The notes: generated from the letters alone by a model not told the origin. DNA of 64,000 nt from Lineus longissimus (GCF_910592395.1 NC_088325.1:4553501-4617500); one strand, 5' to 3'; shown: positions 47,771 to 58,940, counted from the stretch's first letter. Numbers and translations: made by a program.

Positions 47771-48246
47771 CCTATTTAGTATGCTAATTAGCGGTCTAAT
47801 TAGCTAATTAGGGTTATCCTTGAGTTCCAAGGTCTTTGAGCTTGAAGTGAGGGAAAGATAGGTCCCTAACCTTGACTTAGAACGGTCCAGAACGTGATTT
47901 TGGGTTTTTTCCTTTACTTTGGGACACGATAGACCTATTTAATATGCTAATTAGTGGTCTAATTAGCTAATTAGGGGTATCCTTGAGTTCCAAGGACTTT
48001 GCCCTTGAAGTGAGGGGAAAGATAGGTCCATAACCTTGACATAGAATGTGACAGAACGTGATTTTGGGTTTTTTCCTTTACTTTGGGACACGATAGACCT
48101 ATTTAATATGCTAATTAGCGGTCTAATTAGCTAATTAGGGTTATCCTTGAGTTCCAAGGACTTTGAGCTTGAAGTGAGGGAAAGATAGGTCCCTAACCTT
48201 GACTTAGAAAGGTCCAGAACGTGATTTTGGGTTTTTTCCTTGAAAT
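47771..48246 (+). repeat. ~163-bp tandem repeat, three units
   Basis: Units begin at 47771, 47934 and 48098 with CCTATTTA(G/A)TATGCTAATT and end with TTTTGGGTTTTTTCCTT. The TAATTAGCxxTCTAATTAGC core is itself palindromic. Confidence 0.9.
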
Positions 48247-48249
48247 GAA

Positions 48250-49040
48250 ACATCCCTACAACCCTCAGTTTGACCTAATTACATGGTAATGACATGTAGT
48301 CTTGATGTCCAATGCCCTTGACTTAAAAAGGTTTGAGAATAAACTTTGAGTGTAAAAAGATTGATTTTTAGAGTTTGCTCTTGAAAAGTGAGGTTATTTT
48401 TGACCCATACTGTGGTTGTGTCCTTGGGGTACATGAGCATGATCTTGAAGTGTGGCCATGACGTGGGAATAGCCATGCCCTTGAGATTGAGAGATGTGTG
48501 TCGAAGGTTATTTTCAAATCATAGTGGCCCTCACATTGAAATAAGGCCATCATTTCATGGTGACTGTCAATAATTGAGTGAAAACCACAGCATTAGCCAT
48601 GAAAAATAGGCAGATGCAAATGCTTCATGTGAGAGAAAGGTAAACTTACCCAAAAAAAGAACGAGTAATCCAATTATCTCCATTTCCAGTGAATGTAAGT
48701 TTTAATTTACATAATCCAAGCAAATTCTTTGGAAGGGGTGTTTGAGTTTTGCATTTGAGCATCCAAGACAGCACATATTTTGCAAAAATTCCTTCACCAC
48801 GCATGATTTTTCTATGGAGGCCGTGATACAGCTGCGGTAGTAGTGTCTGAATGACCTCCTGTTTCTATTCACGAACATCGGTAAAATGCGGGATAGCCAT
48901 ATCATAAAGGATGCATTGTAAACGTTTCACCTGGATTTCGAATTATCATGCGGTCGCTTCTATAGAAAAGAACGGCCCCGTTCCAAGTCAGCTGCCATGA
49001 TTGCATTTGCATGCATTGAAGAACCACCTTTTTTAGAAGA
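48250..49040. other. spacer at left side of the Polinton-like element
   Basis: No gene, repeat or clear terminal inverted repeat of the element was identified here. Confidence 0.35.
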
Positions 49041-49042
49041 AT

Positions 49043-49446
49043 GTGTCGTTCCTCTTAGAGGAGCCTGATCGAATTTACATACAGGGCAGACATTTCCGTA
49101 GAGACGCCTTCAGTCTAGCCGTTAAGTCTAAGATCACGTTCGCATATGTCCGGCAGATGGTTGATAGACACTGTAAAAGGCTTAATATGAAAAAAACCCA
49201 CCAAAAACAGTATTGTTTTCTCATCAGCTGCATTTGGAAAGTGTGCACACTTTCAAAGCAATCAAACATGACGTAGCGTGGCCTGCTGCAGCACCTCATG
49301 AGGACAAGATCAGGCTGCGTTTAATGAATAGTAAATGTTTGACTGTAGATAATGAAACAGATGATGGTGTATTGTTTCTTTTCGATATTAATTGCCAACG
49401 CTGCAAAATTTGGAGGGAAAATATGTCAATGGACTTTGTTTTGTAA
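49043..49446 (+). pseudogene. unrecognised, apparently frameshifted reading frame
   Basis: Two frames abut: 49043-49276 (start MSFLLEEPDRIYIQGRHF) and 49213-49446 (HDVAWPAAAPHEDKIRLRLM and LFLFDINCQRCKIW). They shift near 49210. Composition is protein-like, and the end lies just before the TATA/Inr promoter at 49558. No family recognised. Confidence 0.3.
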
Positions 49447-49557
49447 AAAGGCAAGACTGCTGACCGCCAGGTGTTGTTTTTACTGACAGTGGTGTGTTTT
49501 AAGAAGCAACGTTTTTAAAGACAAAACACATGTCGCACGGTTGACCTTGAGCGTTAA

Positions 49558-49595
49558 GATAAAAGCCGGTGAAATGATGGACACATCATCAGTTC
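49558..49595 (+). promoter_or_regulatory. TATA-like box plus initiator
   Basis: GATAAAAG at 49558-49565 and TCATCAGTTC at 49586-49595, placing a TCAGT-type initiator A about 32 nt downstream of the TATA start. This is canonical spacing for an animal Pol II core promoter. Confidence 0.55.
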
Positions 49596-49636
49596 ATCTG
49601 AACAGTGCAAGAGAGTGTGCTTGCCGTTTGTGCCAA

Positions 49637-49761
49637 ATGCCTTTTTTTGAAAGTTTGAAATTTCGACCCGTTAGTGTACCTGTGTGTGAGTGTGTGTTAA
49701 AATTTCCGACTGGAAATCGCGGAAAATCATCTTTGACATCTGAATTCATAAGGTCCCCAAG
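49637..49761 (+). CDS. possible short first exon after the promoter
   Basis: ATG at 49637 (MPFFESLKFRPVSVPVCEC) lies 46 nt downstream of the predicted start site. It is open to a strong donor CCCAAG|GTAAGA at 49762, phase 2. I could not find an acceptor that joins it in frame to the next two genes. Confidence 0.25.
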
Positions 49762-49950
49762 GTAAGATACACTTTTATATATACTTTTTTTGTATGCGTG
49801 TGCGTGTGTTTGTGTTGGTGTGAATAGGTAGAGGGGTGTTAGTAAAAAAGCCATTGCATTATATAATGAGGTGTTAATTGAGTAGACAGTGCATTTATGA
49901 TGATGCCATCGTATTAGACAGGTCAAGCAGGCACACGCTCCCGTTGATGC

Positions 49951-50364
49951 ATGTGTCCCAAAATGCTGAATCCAATGGAAGAACGTTGTAAAGCGTCAAT
50001 GTGGTCTTCTATTGTATTGGGAATGTTCGCGCTAGAATGTGTTTTGTTTTTGGTGTTCATAGCTTACACGTCGAATACAAAAAATCAGGTTGATGCCATT
50101 GTACCGCTGTCTGGCATAAATGAAACGGTGTCGTACAAAGATGTCGTGGGTGGTCCCTTACCAAACTTTCCAAACTGTACAAAGGGCATACACTTTGGCA
50201 GTGAGATATTTCTTCATGTTTGCCTCGTTCATAATAAACAGGTGATAGATATTCGAAAATTCATAGATCAGAGACCTCAGTATATTGGTATAGGTCTAAC
50301 GGTGGCCAACTGGTACAATCTAATGGAAAGAATGGCCAACATATCATCTTATTTGAACGTTTAA
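49951..50364 (+). CDS. membrane-anchored PC4-like protein, 137 aa
   Basis: Residues 19-39 (SSIVLGMFALECVLFLVFIAY) form one hydrophobic segment. Residues about 85-128 show a PC4/SUB1-like pattern: a beta strand (IFLHVCLVHN), K-x-V-I-D-I-R-K-F-I, then GIGLTVANWYNLM, matching the 'D-I-R-x-x' and 'G-I-x-L-T-x-x-x-W-x-x-L' signature. PC4 folds bind single-stranded DNA and are carried by various large DNA viruses and elements, where they act in transcription or replication. A TM helix in front of one is odd; the true start may be an exon elsewhere. A stop lies two codons upstream, so ATG 49951 is the first available. Confidence 0.5.
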   Translation: MCPKMLNPMEERCKASMWSSIVLGMFALECVLFLVFIAYTSNTKNQVDAIVPLSGINETVSYKDVVGGPLPNFPNCTKGIHFGSEIFLHVCLVHNKQVIDIRKFIDQRPQYIGIGLTVANWYNLMERMANISSYLNV

Positions 50365-50452
50365 TAATGCAGGGGCTCCAACGCAGTATTCAAGCAGCTG
50401 ATAAAAACCTCATAATGTGTGTTGTGGTGTCATTCAATGTCAGGCAGTCATC

Positions 50453-51115
50453 ATGAATGGTCTACCCGTACCCGTCAAAGCATCGCTTAATTTTGTGCTG
50501 CATGAGCGGTTTACTGTACGTGGCAAAGAACCCGTGTCAAGTGTGTATATTGTAGGCCAGAAAGTCTATGATGATTTGATGGATCAAAATGAAAATGTAA
50601 AAAAGGTGTCTCTTGGCAATGTAATGATTAACAGTACGCTTTTCTGTCTAAATCGCACCATCCCTGTAAAGCAGAAATATGGACCTTTTGAGATGCTTGA
50701 GATTTTTAAAATGCAAAGAACAACGGTTCGGACAGCTGTTGAATGCATAGAATATCTTGCAAAATATCCTGACATTCACGCTCTATCTCGAGATGAAGGC
50801 TGGGAACTGCAGCAAAATGGAAAATCTGTATTGCAAAGGTGTCCGCCAAGTTATGTGAGAAAATCCCTTGAGTTTGCATTCACAGCGTATAACCCTGAAT
50901 TAGACAGTTGCGAGGGTGTCGTCGTGGTGCCAGGGGTGGTGACATGTGTTGAAATGGCCGATGACTCACGTGTTACAGTTATTGAACGAGACACAATGCA
51001 AATTATTAAAATCGAAATAGCCCCGAGGCAGTGGTTCATTTTGCAAAGTTGTCGGACTGCATATTACGCGAATGACACTAACTTTTACTTGGTATTTAAG
51101 GATACTATGTATTAA
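50453..51115 (+). CDS. unrecognised element protein, 220 aa
   Basis: The frame is open from 50405; the first ATG is at 50453 (MNGLPVPVKASLNFVLHERF), just after an AG acceptor-like site at 50443. The protein is compact and mixed alpha/beta in character (VSSVYIVGQKVYDDLMD, TAVECIEYLAKYPDIHALSR, CEGVVVVPGVVTCVEM, PRQWFILQSC). No signal peptide, TM segment or known motif was seen. It sits between the PC4-like gene and the intron-rich gene on the same strand, so it is probably an element gene. It could be a structural or replication-associated protein, but I cannot assign a function. Confidence 0.55.
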   Translation: MNGLPVPVKASLNFVLHERFTVRGKEPVSSVYIVGQKVYDDLMDQNENVKKVSLGNVMINSTLFCLNRTIPVKQKYGPFEMLEIFKMQRTTVRTAVECIEYLAKYPDIHALSRDEGWELQQNGKSVLQRCPPSYVRKSLEFAFTAYNPELDSCEGVVVVPGVVTCVEMADDSRVTVIERDTMQIIKIEIAPRQWFILQSCRTAYYANDTNFYLVFKDTMY

Positions 51116-51205
51116 AATATTATAGTACGCAATTATGCGATGTCAGAACCGAACTTGTATATTGTGTAAAAAAAACAACAAAGTGTGTGTCTATAGAGAA
51201 AAGGC

Positions 51206-53798
51206 ATGACATCATTTAATGTGGAAAGGGTAAGTTTGTTTTCATTTTGTCGTCCGACATGTCATATTATCAGGTGTGCAGAGAGTATAATACAGGGCTT
51301 TTTTTTCCAGCGAAAACCTGTAAAAATGTTCAAGAAGTTTAGTTATGCAGATGCAGTGACCGGAAAAGACGCTAGCGTTGGTGAGTTGATTTTAATAGCC
51401 ATTAACCACACAGGAAGATGCAATCATGAATTTCATAGGTGTTAACCCTATGTTGACTCTGTACATACGGCAACCCCACACACGCACAGGCAATCGATTT
51501 TCGATCCACATGGAGCATACGCTTCAACGTCAGGTTTAATTATGGAATAATGTATGCGTCACTAGTCCAAATTACGAAACACTGTTTGAAAAAACCCCAA
51601 CATGTTACGTTTTTTTGCTGTTATTCATACAGATCATAATGTAACAGGTGTCATAATTCTTTCTATTTGACAGGACTCATAGATTCAGAGGACGAATTTA
51701 CGGATGCGACGCCTTGGGTAACGGTTGAACGAAAAAGGAAAATACCTTCTCGTAAGTCTCATCATACCGCTATTATTCTGCATATGTGCCACTGTTAGTA
51801 ACCACAATACGTTTATTTTTTATAATAATAATGATAATTGTAAATACTGTTTAACGTTCTATGTTCAACATTACAGGTTTGGCTCTTAACAAGAAGAAGA
51901 AACGAAAAGCCACACTAGAACACCCGCTACCCACTGCCCAGGCGCCAAAACTACCTGTAGTGTCAGGTCCAACAGGGAGAGGCCTACAGAAAAAAACAGA
52001 CAAACAAGGTAGGTTTACAAAGAACAGTATGTATGCGTATATATACATACATACATGCGTTAAGAACCGCACATACAGTAGAAAAATTAAGACATCCATG
52101 TATTTTGATATCTAAAAAAAAACTTCACTAGATCTCTGTGAACACATGTTTGATTGAAAGTTTATTTTGTAATAATCATTGTTCCATCACACGAATCCGA
52201 TTTACAGTTGCATACCCTCCATGCTTTCAGAAACATCGAAAACACAGATGTGCAGTTCCACGAAAAAAAGAAAACCATCACATGCACTTCCAGCGTCAAC
52301 TACGACCGCAGCCGCAGGGCACCCACCACCACCTACCCCTAGTGATAAGACAGACGACGACGACACCCAAATGCAAGGTATGTATATATTTCATGAAGAT
52401 GATGATAATGATAATAATAATGATAAAACACTATTAAGGAGCATGTATTGTGCGTGTGCATGTTGATGCAATAGCAATGTTCTAGAGCATGGATCAATGA
52501 AGTTGTATGTATTCCTTCATGTATGTAAATTAACCAACACATTTTCCTCTTTTCATATAGGTTCTAAAACAGCCGTGGACCGTCTGATGGGTGTCGTGAA
52601 CACCATACTAAACGAGAGGGCATCGAAGGGGAGGTTTGGACTACCAAGTGCAATGCATGAGCCGCATGAGTATGACAAGGTTGTTCAACAAATCAACCCT
52701 TTCATTAGAGCAAATGATAATGATAATATTGAGGACGATGTGCACAAATGTGAGGGGGAGTCAGAACAGGTATTACATTCTGTGCAGAGCACTTCTGCCT
52801 CTTCTTCTTCTTCCCCGTCTAGAGGTGCTAATGCAGAGGAGGTAATTATAATTCCCGACACCCCCTCTGAGGAACGCATCGCCCCTTCACAAATTCCGGG
52901 GTCGTATACATGTATTGATGCCGTTGCTGCGGTTGTTTCAGCCGATGCGGACCCTTATGATATAGACTCTAGTCTATATTTTCCCCTTACACCTCCTGGA
53001 GCGCCAGGTGCAGTGCCGTTGCAAGAGGGTGAAGGGGCTTTACCTTGGTTACTTAGCCCGTCTCCATCTGCTAATGAACCGCAGCAGCAGCAACGGCAGG
53101 AACCGCAGCTGGACGCAAACGAGTATTGCGTGCCACCTGTTAACCCTATCGAGGGTTTACCTGTGACCCATGATACCTCAGATTATCCTGATCTAATGGA
53201 CTTGCTATCCTGTGATATGGTCCAAATGGTATCGTGTGACACAGGTGAACACACCTCACAGACGGTATCACCTCCAACGCTATCAACCCCTACATTTTCT
53301 GTTGCTGATGAAAAGGAATTGGACAGGAAAATAGTTGAACAGCTTCAGAATTGCACGAAGCTGTTTGATTATCTTGCGAATGGACAGTTGGGACTTGAGA
53401 CGGTCCAGAGCAGTCAAAACAACGATGATGTTGACCTTCAAATGGCTCTCGAAACATTGCCTGAACCGGAGCGATCTAACACAGAGGTTCTTCACACCTC
53501 TCAAGTCGCAACGACTTCAGACGCTTACGTGTACCCTTTGTACAAAAAACCTAAACGGAAAATTCCTTTTCGTCAGCAGAAGAAAAAAAAATGTACGCCC
53601 GAAGGGGAGCGCCCGATTCTAAGGAGTCTTTTATTTGAGGGCAATATAGCGGAGCCTTCGGGTGTCGGAGCTCGTTACGCTCCAGGGAATACTGTCAATA
53701 GCCCGTATCCTTTAAAAGTCCCCGATTCCCCGGAGCGTAACGTCGCGTCACATCAGTCTTTTTTAGATTTAGGCCGTCACAACAAAATAGGCCCTTGA
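51206..53798 (+). CDS. intron-rich element gene, six exons, 562 aa before polymerase
   Basis: Exons: 51206-51229, 51311-51380, 51674-51751, 51877-52008, 52231-52377, 52561-53798. Every intron (81, 293, 125, 222 and 183 nt) starts GTAAGT, GTGAGT, GTAAGT, GTAGGT or GTATGT and ends in CAG or TAG. The first is phase 0 and the next four all phase 1; the total is 563 codons. The protein has a basic, lysine-rich N-terminal third (nuclear-type LNKKKKRK), then an acidic Ser/Pro/Gln-rich part with a SUMO-interaction-like VIIIPDTPSEE near residue 245, and a basic KKPKRKIPFRQQKKKK near the end. The stop TGA 53796-53798 lies just before the polymerase. The gene may continue into it through a frameshift, making this a polymerase N-terminal extension. 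Confidence 0.6.
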
Positions 53799-53831
53799 CG
53801 TTGTTGCAGTCTGGAGGTAACAGGCGTCTGA

Positions 53832-56800
53832 AATACTCGTATTCCGGAAGCCAAAGGTGACGCTGTTGATGATGGTGATGATGACGATGACTGTGATAAC
53901 ACTAGTGCTGATGATGATGAGTTTGACTCTGACACTGATGAGGCTCGCGAACACATACAACCTGTTTTTCAGGTAGTGTCAGCACGTGAAAAATACATTC
54001 CAAAATATCGACAGAATGGAATTGAAATGGATATCAAAGTCGATGGTTTACAAAAAAGTTCATCGTACAATGATGTCCTATTTCACCTGTCAAATGCCTT
54101 TTCGGAACTTTTGGCCACCCTCATGAAGAACGTAGAGTCTCAAGACAGGGTCAGACTTATCATTTCGGGTGATGGTTTGAAACATATAAGTATCCCTTTC
54201 ATAGCTCCCGATCTGATGACCGTGGAGAGGGTTCTTACTCATTTAGAAAGGGTAACACAATCCAACGATGCATGGCTCTTTAAGGGTGTATTTCATGTTA
54301 GCTTCATTCATGTTAAATTACCGATCGGTGGTTTGTATGCCAGGGGTATTGCATGTCCCAAGCAGAGAGTGAAAGACAAAACTACTTTTGTTGAAATGAG
54401 AAACAATGACACCCTCTGCTTGGCCCGTGCAATCGTAACGGCAAGAGCCCGCGCTCTCAAAGATCCTAATTATTCTGCTAGTCTGATAAACATCAACTCC
54501 GTTTAGCATCCGAGCTTCATGAAGAAGCGGGTGTGCCCAAACGGAAATGTGGTATTCCAGAGGTGCGCCTATTTCAAAAATACTTGATGCCCAATTTTCA
54601 GTTAGTTGTATTTTCCACGCTTTTTATGGACGGTATATGCTTTAAAGGGCCCCCGCGAAGCATCGTTTGAATATCTATCATTATGGCGATCATTACGCCC
54701 CTATAACAACGATGACAGGGTTTTTGGAGAAAGCCTATTTTTGTGCGCATTGCGATACTGGATATCAGAACTATAAAACGCATGTATGCGATCGAACCTG
54801 TACTTGTTGCAAAAGTGATACGGTTTGTCCTATTGACAAATGGAAGAATTGCACGGTGTGCATGCGTGTTTTTAAAAGCGATCAGTGTTATGATAGACAT
54901 CTCGTCAAAAATGCCCGCGAACACAGCGTGTGTGATATCTTTAAAAAATGCAAAACATATGCAAAGGTTTATGACGCACGTGTAAAGCATATTTGCTACA
55001 ATTCATATTGTTGTACTTGCGAAGACCACAGGCCTTTCGCACACGATTGTTACATTAAAAAAATCGTGAGAAAGGAACCGGAACCTGGCAATCCTATATA
55101 TAACATGAATTTTGTATTTTATGATTTTGAATCCACGCAGGAGAGGGTATTGTGTGATGGTTCAAAGGAGCACGTGCCCAATCTGTGTGTTGCACAGCGT
55201 TGCTGTTATCATTGTGGCGATGAAGAAAAAGTTGAAAATGACGGAGACACGCAGTGTATTTTGTGTCGGGAGAGGCGTGAAGAATGCGTCTTCAAGGGGG
55301 AGGACACGGTGTCTGAGTTTTGTAAATGGCTATTCAATGGTAAAAATAGGGGGAGGGTGGCAATCGCTCACAACAGCAGAGGGTATGATGCTTTTTTCAT
55401 CATCCAGTATCTTCACAGCGTTGGTATAAAACCCACAAACGTTATACAGGTAGGCTTGAAATACCTTGCATTCGAAGCATGCGGTGTAAAATTTCTTGAT
55501 TCGCTGAGTTATCTGACTATGCCACTGAGTTCATTGCCGAAAACATTCAATCTGAAAGAATGTCGAAAAGGCTGGTTCCCACACCATTTCAATACAAAAG
55601 ATAATCAAAATTATGTCGGTGAGATACCGCCCATGGAGTACTTCGACCCCGATAGTATGTCTTCTGAAGGAAGACAGGAATTTATGACATGGTATGAAAA
55701 ACAAAGAGGTAAGCCTTACAACTTGGCAGATGAACTTCTTGCCTACTGCAAAAGTGACGTCACAATTCTACGTTGTTGCTGTGTCCTTTTTGCACGTTAT
55801 TTTAATAGTATTCTGAAGGTGAACCCCTTTGAAAAAAGCGTTACCATGGCATCTGCGTGTAGTCAAGTGTATCGTCAGAACTACATGGAACCTAAAACGA
55901 TTGCAGTGCTGCCGCCCTATGGTTATACAGACGACAAGCAGTCGGCTATCGGTATTAAGTGGTTGGAATGGGTCATGCGAAAAGCGCCGAATCTCTTTAT
56001 TCAACACGCGCAGAACGGGGGTGAAAAGGCGATTGCGAATTACAAAGTAGACGGATGGGACGCGCAAAATAACGTTGTATATTCTTTTGATGGGTGCTAT
56101 TATCACGGTTGTTCGGAATGTTTTCCTAATAAAGATACCATGAACACGCGTACAGGTTCGACAATGGGCGATCTCCAAGAGCGCACTATTTTTCGCCGTA
56201 ATTTTCTGATAGACCTCGGTTATACAGTCATTACCAAACGCGAGTGCGAATTCAAAGCGGATATTAAGGCGGACCCCGAACTAGCGGCATTTGCAGAAGA
56301 TTTAAAGATCAGTGAGCCTCTTAACCCCCGAGAAGCTTTTTTCGGGGGTCGAACGAATGCCGTGAAACTGTATCATAAATGCACTGAAACCGAAAATATC
56401 AAGTACGTAGACTTTACATCCCTGTATCCGTATGTAAATAAATATAGGCATTATCCACTAGGGCATCCTGTTGTCTACCGCGGTGAAAATCTTCAAAAGA
56501 TTGAAGATCCTCTAAAGTGTGAAGGTCTAATTAAATGCAAAATTTTACCACCAAAACGCCTGTATTTTCCTGTACTACCTCAGAGAATGGGCGGTAAGTT
56601 AAAGTTTCCTCTTTGCGCGAAGTGTGCAGAGACGTCGTCTAAAATATGTGAGCATTCAGACGATGAACGCGCGTTGCTAGGCACATGGGTTATATTCGAA
56701 GTCAGAAAAGTGGTCGAAAAGGGTTACAGTTTATTGCAAACCTACGAAATTTGGGATTTTGAAGAAACGAGCAAATATGACCCTGTGACGAAAGAGGGTG

Positions 56801-57690
56801 GCTTATTTACAGGTTTTATAAACTCTTTTCTGAAACAGAAGCAGGAAGCTAGCGGCTGGCCCGATTGGTGTGAGACAGAGGGTGACAAAAACAAATATAC
56901 CGCTGATTATGAGAAACACGAGGGCATTACTTTAGACAAGTACAACATCAAATATAACGCAGGCATGCGTTGTACCTTCAAGGCAGGTATTTGCTCACTT
57001 TGGGGTAGGTTTGGAATGCGAAATAACTTTGTGAAGACTTTATACACAGATAGCCCCGAGGTTTATGTTGACAAACTGACCGATGATAGCATCGAAGTCA
57101 CCGATTCGCTGTTAGTGAATGAAGAATTCGTTTTGTTAAAATACCGTGCGAAGTCAGATTTCGTAGAACCTTGTCCTCACACAAATTGTGTCATCGCAGC
57201 TTACACAACCGCTCATGCACGGTTGAAATTGTACGAGGAATTGGAAAAACTAGGGGAACAGGTGCTATATTTTGATACAGATAGCATTATTTACGTACAT
57301 GACAAAACAAACACGAACCACATCAATCCACCTCTGGGCGACTATCTGGGTGATTTTAAAGACGAGTTGGGCGGGGGTTCCATTGAATAATTTGTATCAG
57401 GAGGGCCTAAAAACTACGGGTATCGTGTGAAAGAGAGCCAAGAGACCGTGTGCAAAGTCAGAGGGTTCACTCTTAACTATAGTAACAGTAAAAAAATTAA
57501 TTTTGAAACAATGAAGGATTTGGTGCAAAACTTAAATTTTTCGGACACAATTGCCGTCGAAAATCCTTACAAGATAAGGAGAAGGAAGGATTTCAAAATT
57601 GCTACAGTTCGCGAAGTGAAAAAGTATGGACTTGTGTATGATAAACGTTACCTGACCCGCGATTTCTACACCTTGCCCTTCGGCTATTAA
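53832..57690 (+). pseudogene. polB: protein-primed family-B DNA polymerase, broken
   Basis: Replicative polymerase of Polintons/adintoviruses. An aspartate-rich stretch (53832-53945) leads into the conserved N-terminal domain (RVRLIISGDGLKH, TVERVLTHLERV). Next come a Cys-rich segment, 3'-5' exonuclease motifs (YDFEST about 55120; AHNSRGYDAFFI; YCKSDVTIL) and polymerase motifs A (DFTSLYPYVNK about 56410), B (SLWGRFGMRNN about 56995) and C (YFDTDSIIY about 57268). The frame shifts near 54490 and again at about 54645-54668, and a TAA at 57388-57390 precedes an otherwise in-frame conserved end (FVSGGPKNYGY to PFGY). Catalytic residues are all present. A strong acceptor at 53972 could alternatively splice out the acidic part. 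Confidence 0.88.
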
Positions 57691-58190
57691 CTATGTTAAC
57701 GATAATAATAATAATAATGATAATAATAATGACTATCATTGATCTGTTAAGCCCATTCTCAATTTTTTCACAAATCATAATGAAAAACCCGTTTCATGTT
57801 TTGTTTGTGAGTTTGTAAGCACGAATATGTAGCGTTCGTTTGTGTTTATGTCTTACCGCAACATTTGTAAATATTATTGTGTAATTTTCTAGTCATCATC
57901 ATCATCGTCATCAACATCATCGTCACCGTCATTGTATATGTCCACATAATCAATGACAGTGACATTTCTTTTTCTATTAAGCCTGCTGTTAACTTGTAAT
58001 CACAGTTACAATCTGTAAACAGGCATCTGTGGTTATACCTTGATATTCACCCTAATGTAAATATGATATGTATAGATATATGTATATAACATATGTATAA
58101 TCAACTCATTTCTGCATTTCATGATATAACGTGAAAGAAAATTATATGTGTATATATATATATATATTGTGTACGTCTTTTATCAATAAA
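57691..58190 (+). other. non-coding gap in the element, simple repeats
   Basis: Holds ATA-type triplets (about 57700-57730), an ATC/GTC tract (about 57895-57935), a TA run near 58150-58166 and AATAAA at about 58185. No gene was found where many Polintons carry further genes. Confidence 0.6.
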
Positions 58191-58194
58191 ATAG

Positions 58195-58235
58195 TCTATA
58201 AAGACATGTTTTTGTTGTTGATTCGCTCATTATAG
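58195..58235 (+). promoter_or_regulatory. TATA box of ATPase gene
   Basis: TCTATAAAG at about 58195-58203, some 50 nt before the ATPase ATG, with initiator-like CTCATTAT or TCACAC sequences about 25-35 nt downstream. Confidence 0.4.
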
Positions 58236-58250
58236 TTCACACATCTCAGC

Positions 58251-58883
58251 ATGTATATTTCAAGCGGAGCCCTTCTCTTGAAACATCCATTCACATGTCT
58301 CGTGGCAGGACCCACTATGTGTGGAAAGTCTGTCTTTGTGCATAGATTGATAGCCAATGCTGTGTCTACGATTGACCCACCGCCTGAAAGGATCGTTTGG
58401 TGCTACGGCGGCGAATGGCAGGACTCATTTACAGCATTTCCAAATGTAGAGTTCGTCTCGGGTCTGAATTTTTCTCAAAATCATCCTGCAGACAGGCGAA
58501 CATTGCTCGTTATCGACGATTTGATGTGTGAAACTGACGAAAAAGTCACTAAAATATTCACCAGAGGTTGTCACCATCAAAATATGAGTGTGGTTTATAT
58601 TGTTCAAAATTTATTTCACAAAGGCAGAGAGCAACGCACTATAAGCTTAAATTCGAATTATCTTGTGCTATTCAAAAATCCAAGAGACGTGTCCCAGATT
58701 ACGCATTTGGCTAAGCAAATCTCTCCTGGAAATACAAAGGCCGTGCGCGAAGCTTTTAATGATGCCACGCGCCAGCCTTTTGGATATCTATTCTTAGATT
58801 TCAAGGCATCAACACCCGACGATTTACGCTTAAGGACCAATATCTTTCCTGGCGAGAATCAAATTGTATACTTAACAAAATGA
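58251..58883 (+). CDS. FtsK/HerA-type DNA packaging ATPase, 210 aa
   Basis: Predicted genome-packaging motor ATPase, as in Polintons, adintoviruses and other double-jelly-roll viruses. Walker A is GPTMCGKS (residues 20-27), and Walker B is TLLVIDDL (84-91), hydrophobic strand then DD. The downstream block (YIVQNLFHKGREQRTISLN, LVLFKNPRD, HLAKQ) is characteristic of the Polinton ATPase group. Length is typical and the frame intact, unlike the polymerase upstream. A TATA box precedes it, and the pX-like gene begins 57 nt after its stop. Substrate is the element's own DNA, with the prohead as partner; both are inferred from family. Without capsid genes here it would have no local partner. Confidence 0.85.
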   Translation: MYISSGALLLKHPFTCLVAGPTMCGKSVFVHRLIANAVSTIDPPPERIVWCYGGEWQDSFTAFPNVEFVSGLNFSQNHPADRRTLLVIDDLMCETDEKVTKIFTRGCHHQNMSVVYIVQNLFHKGREQRTISLNSNYLVLFKNPRDVSQITHLAKQISPGNTKAVREAFNDATRQPFGYLFLDFKASTPDDLRLRTNIFPGENQIVYLTK

Positions 58884-58940
58884 CACTCCAAGCGTGTAAC
58901 ATTCGGCACGTGTTGGCAGGTGACGTAGCATCAATTCAAC

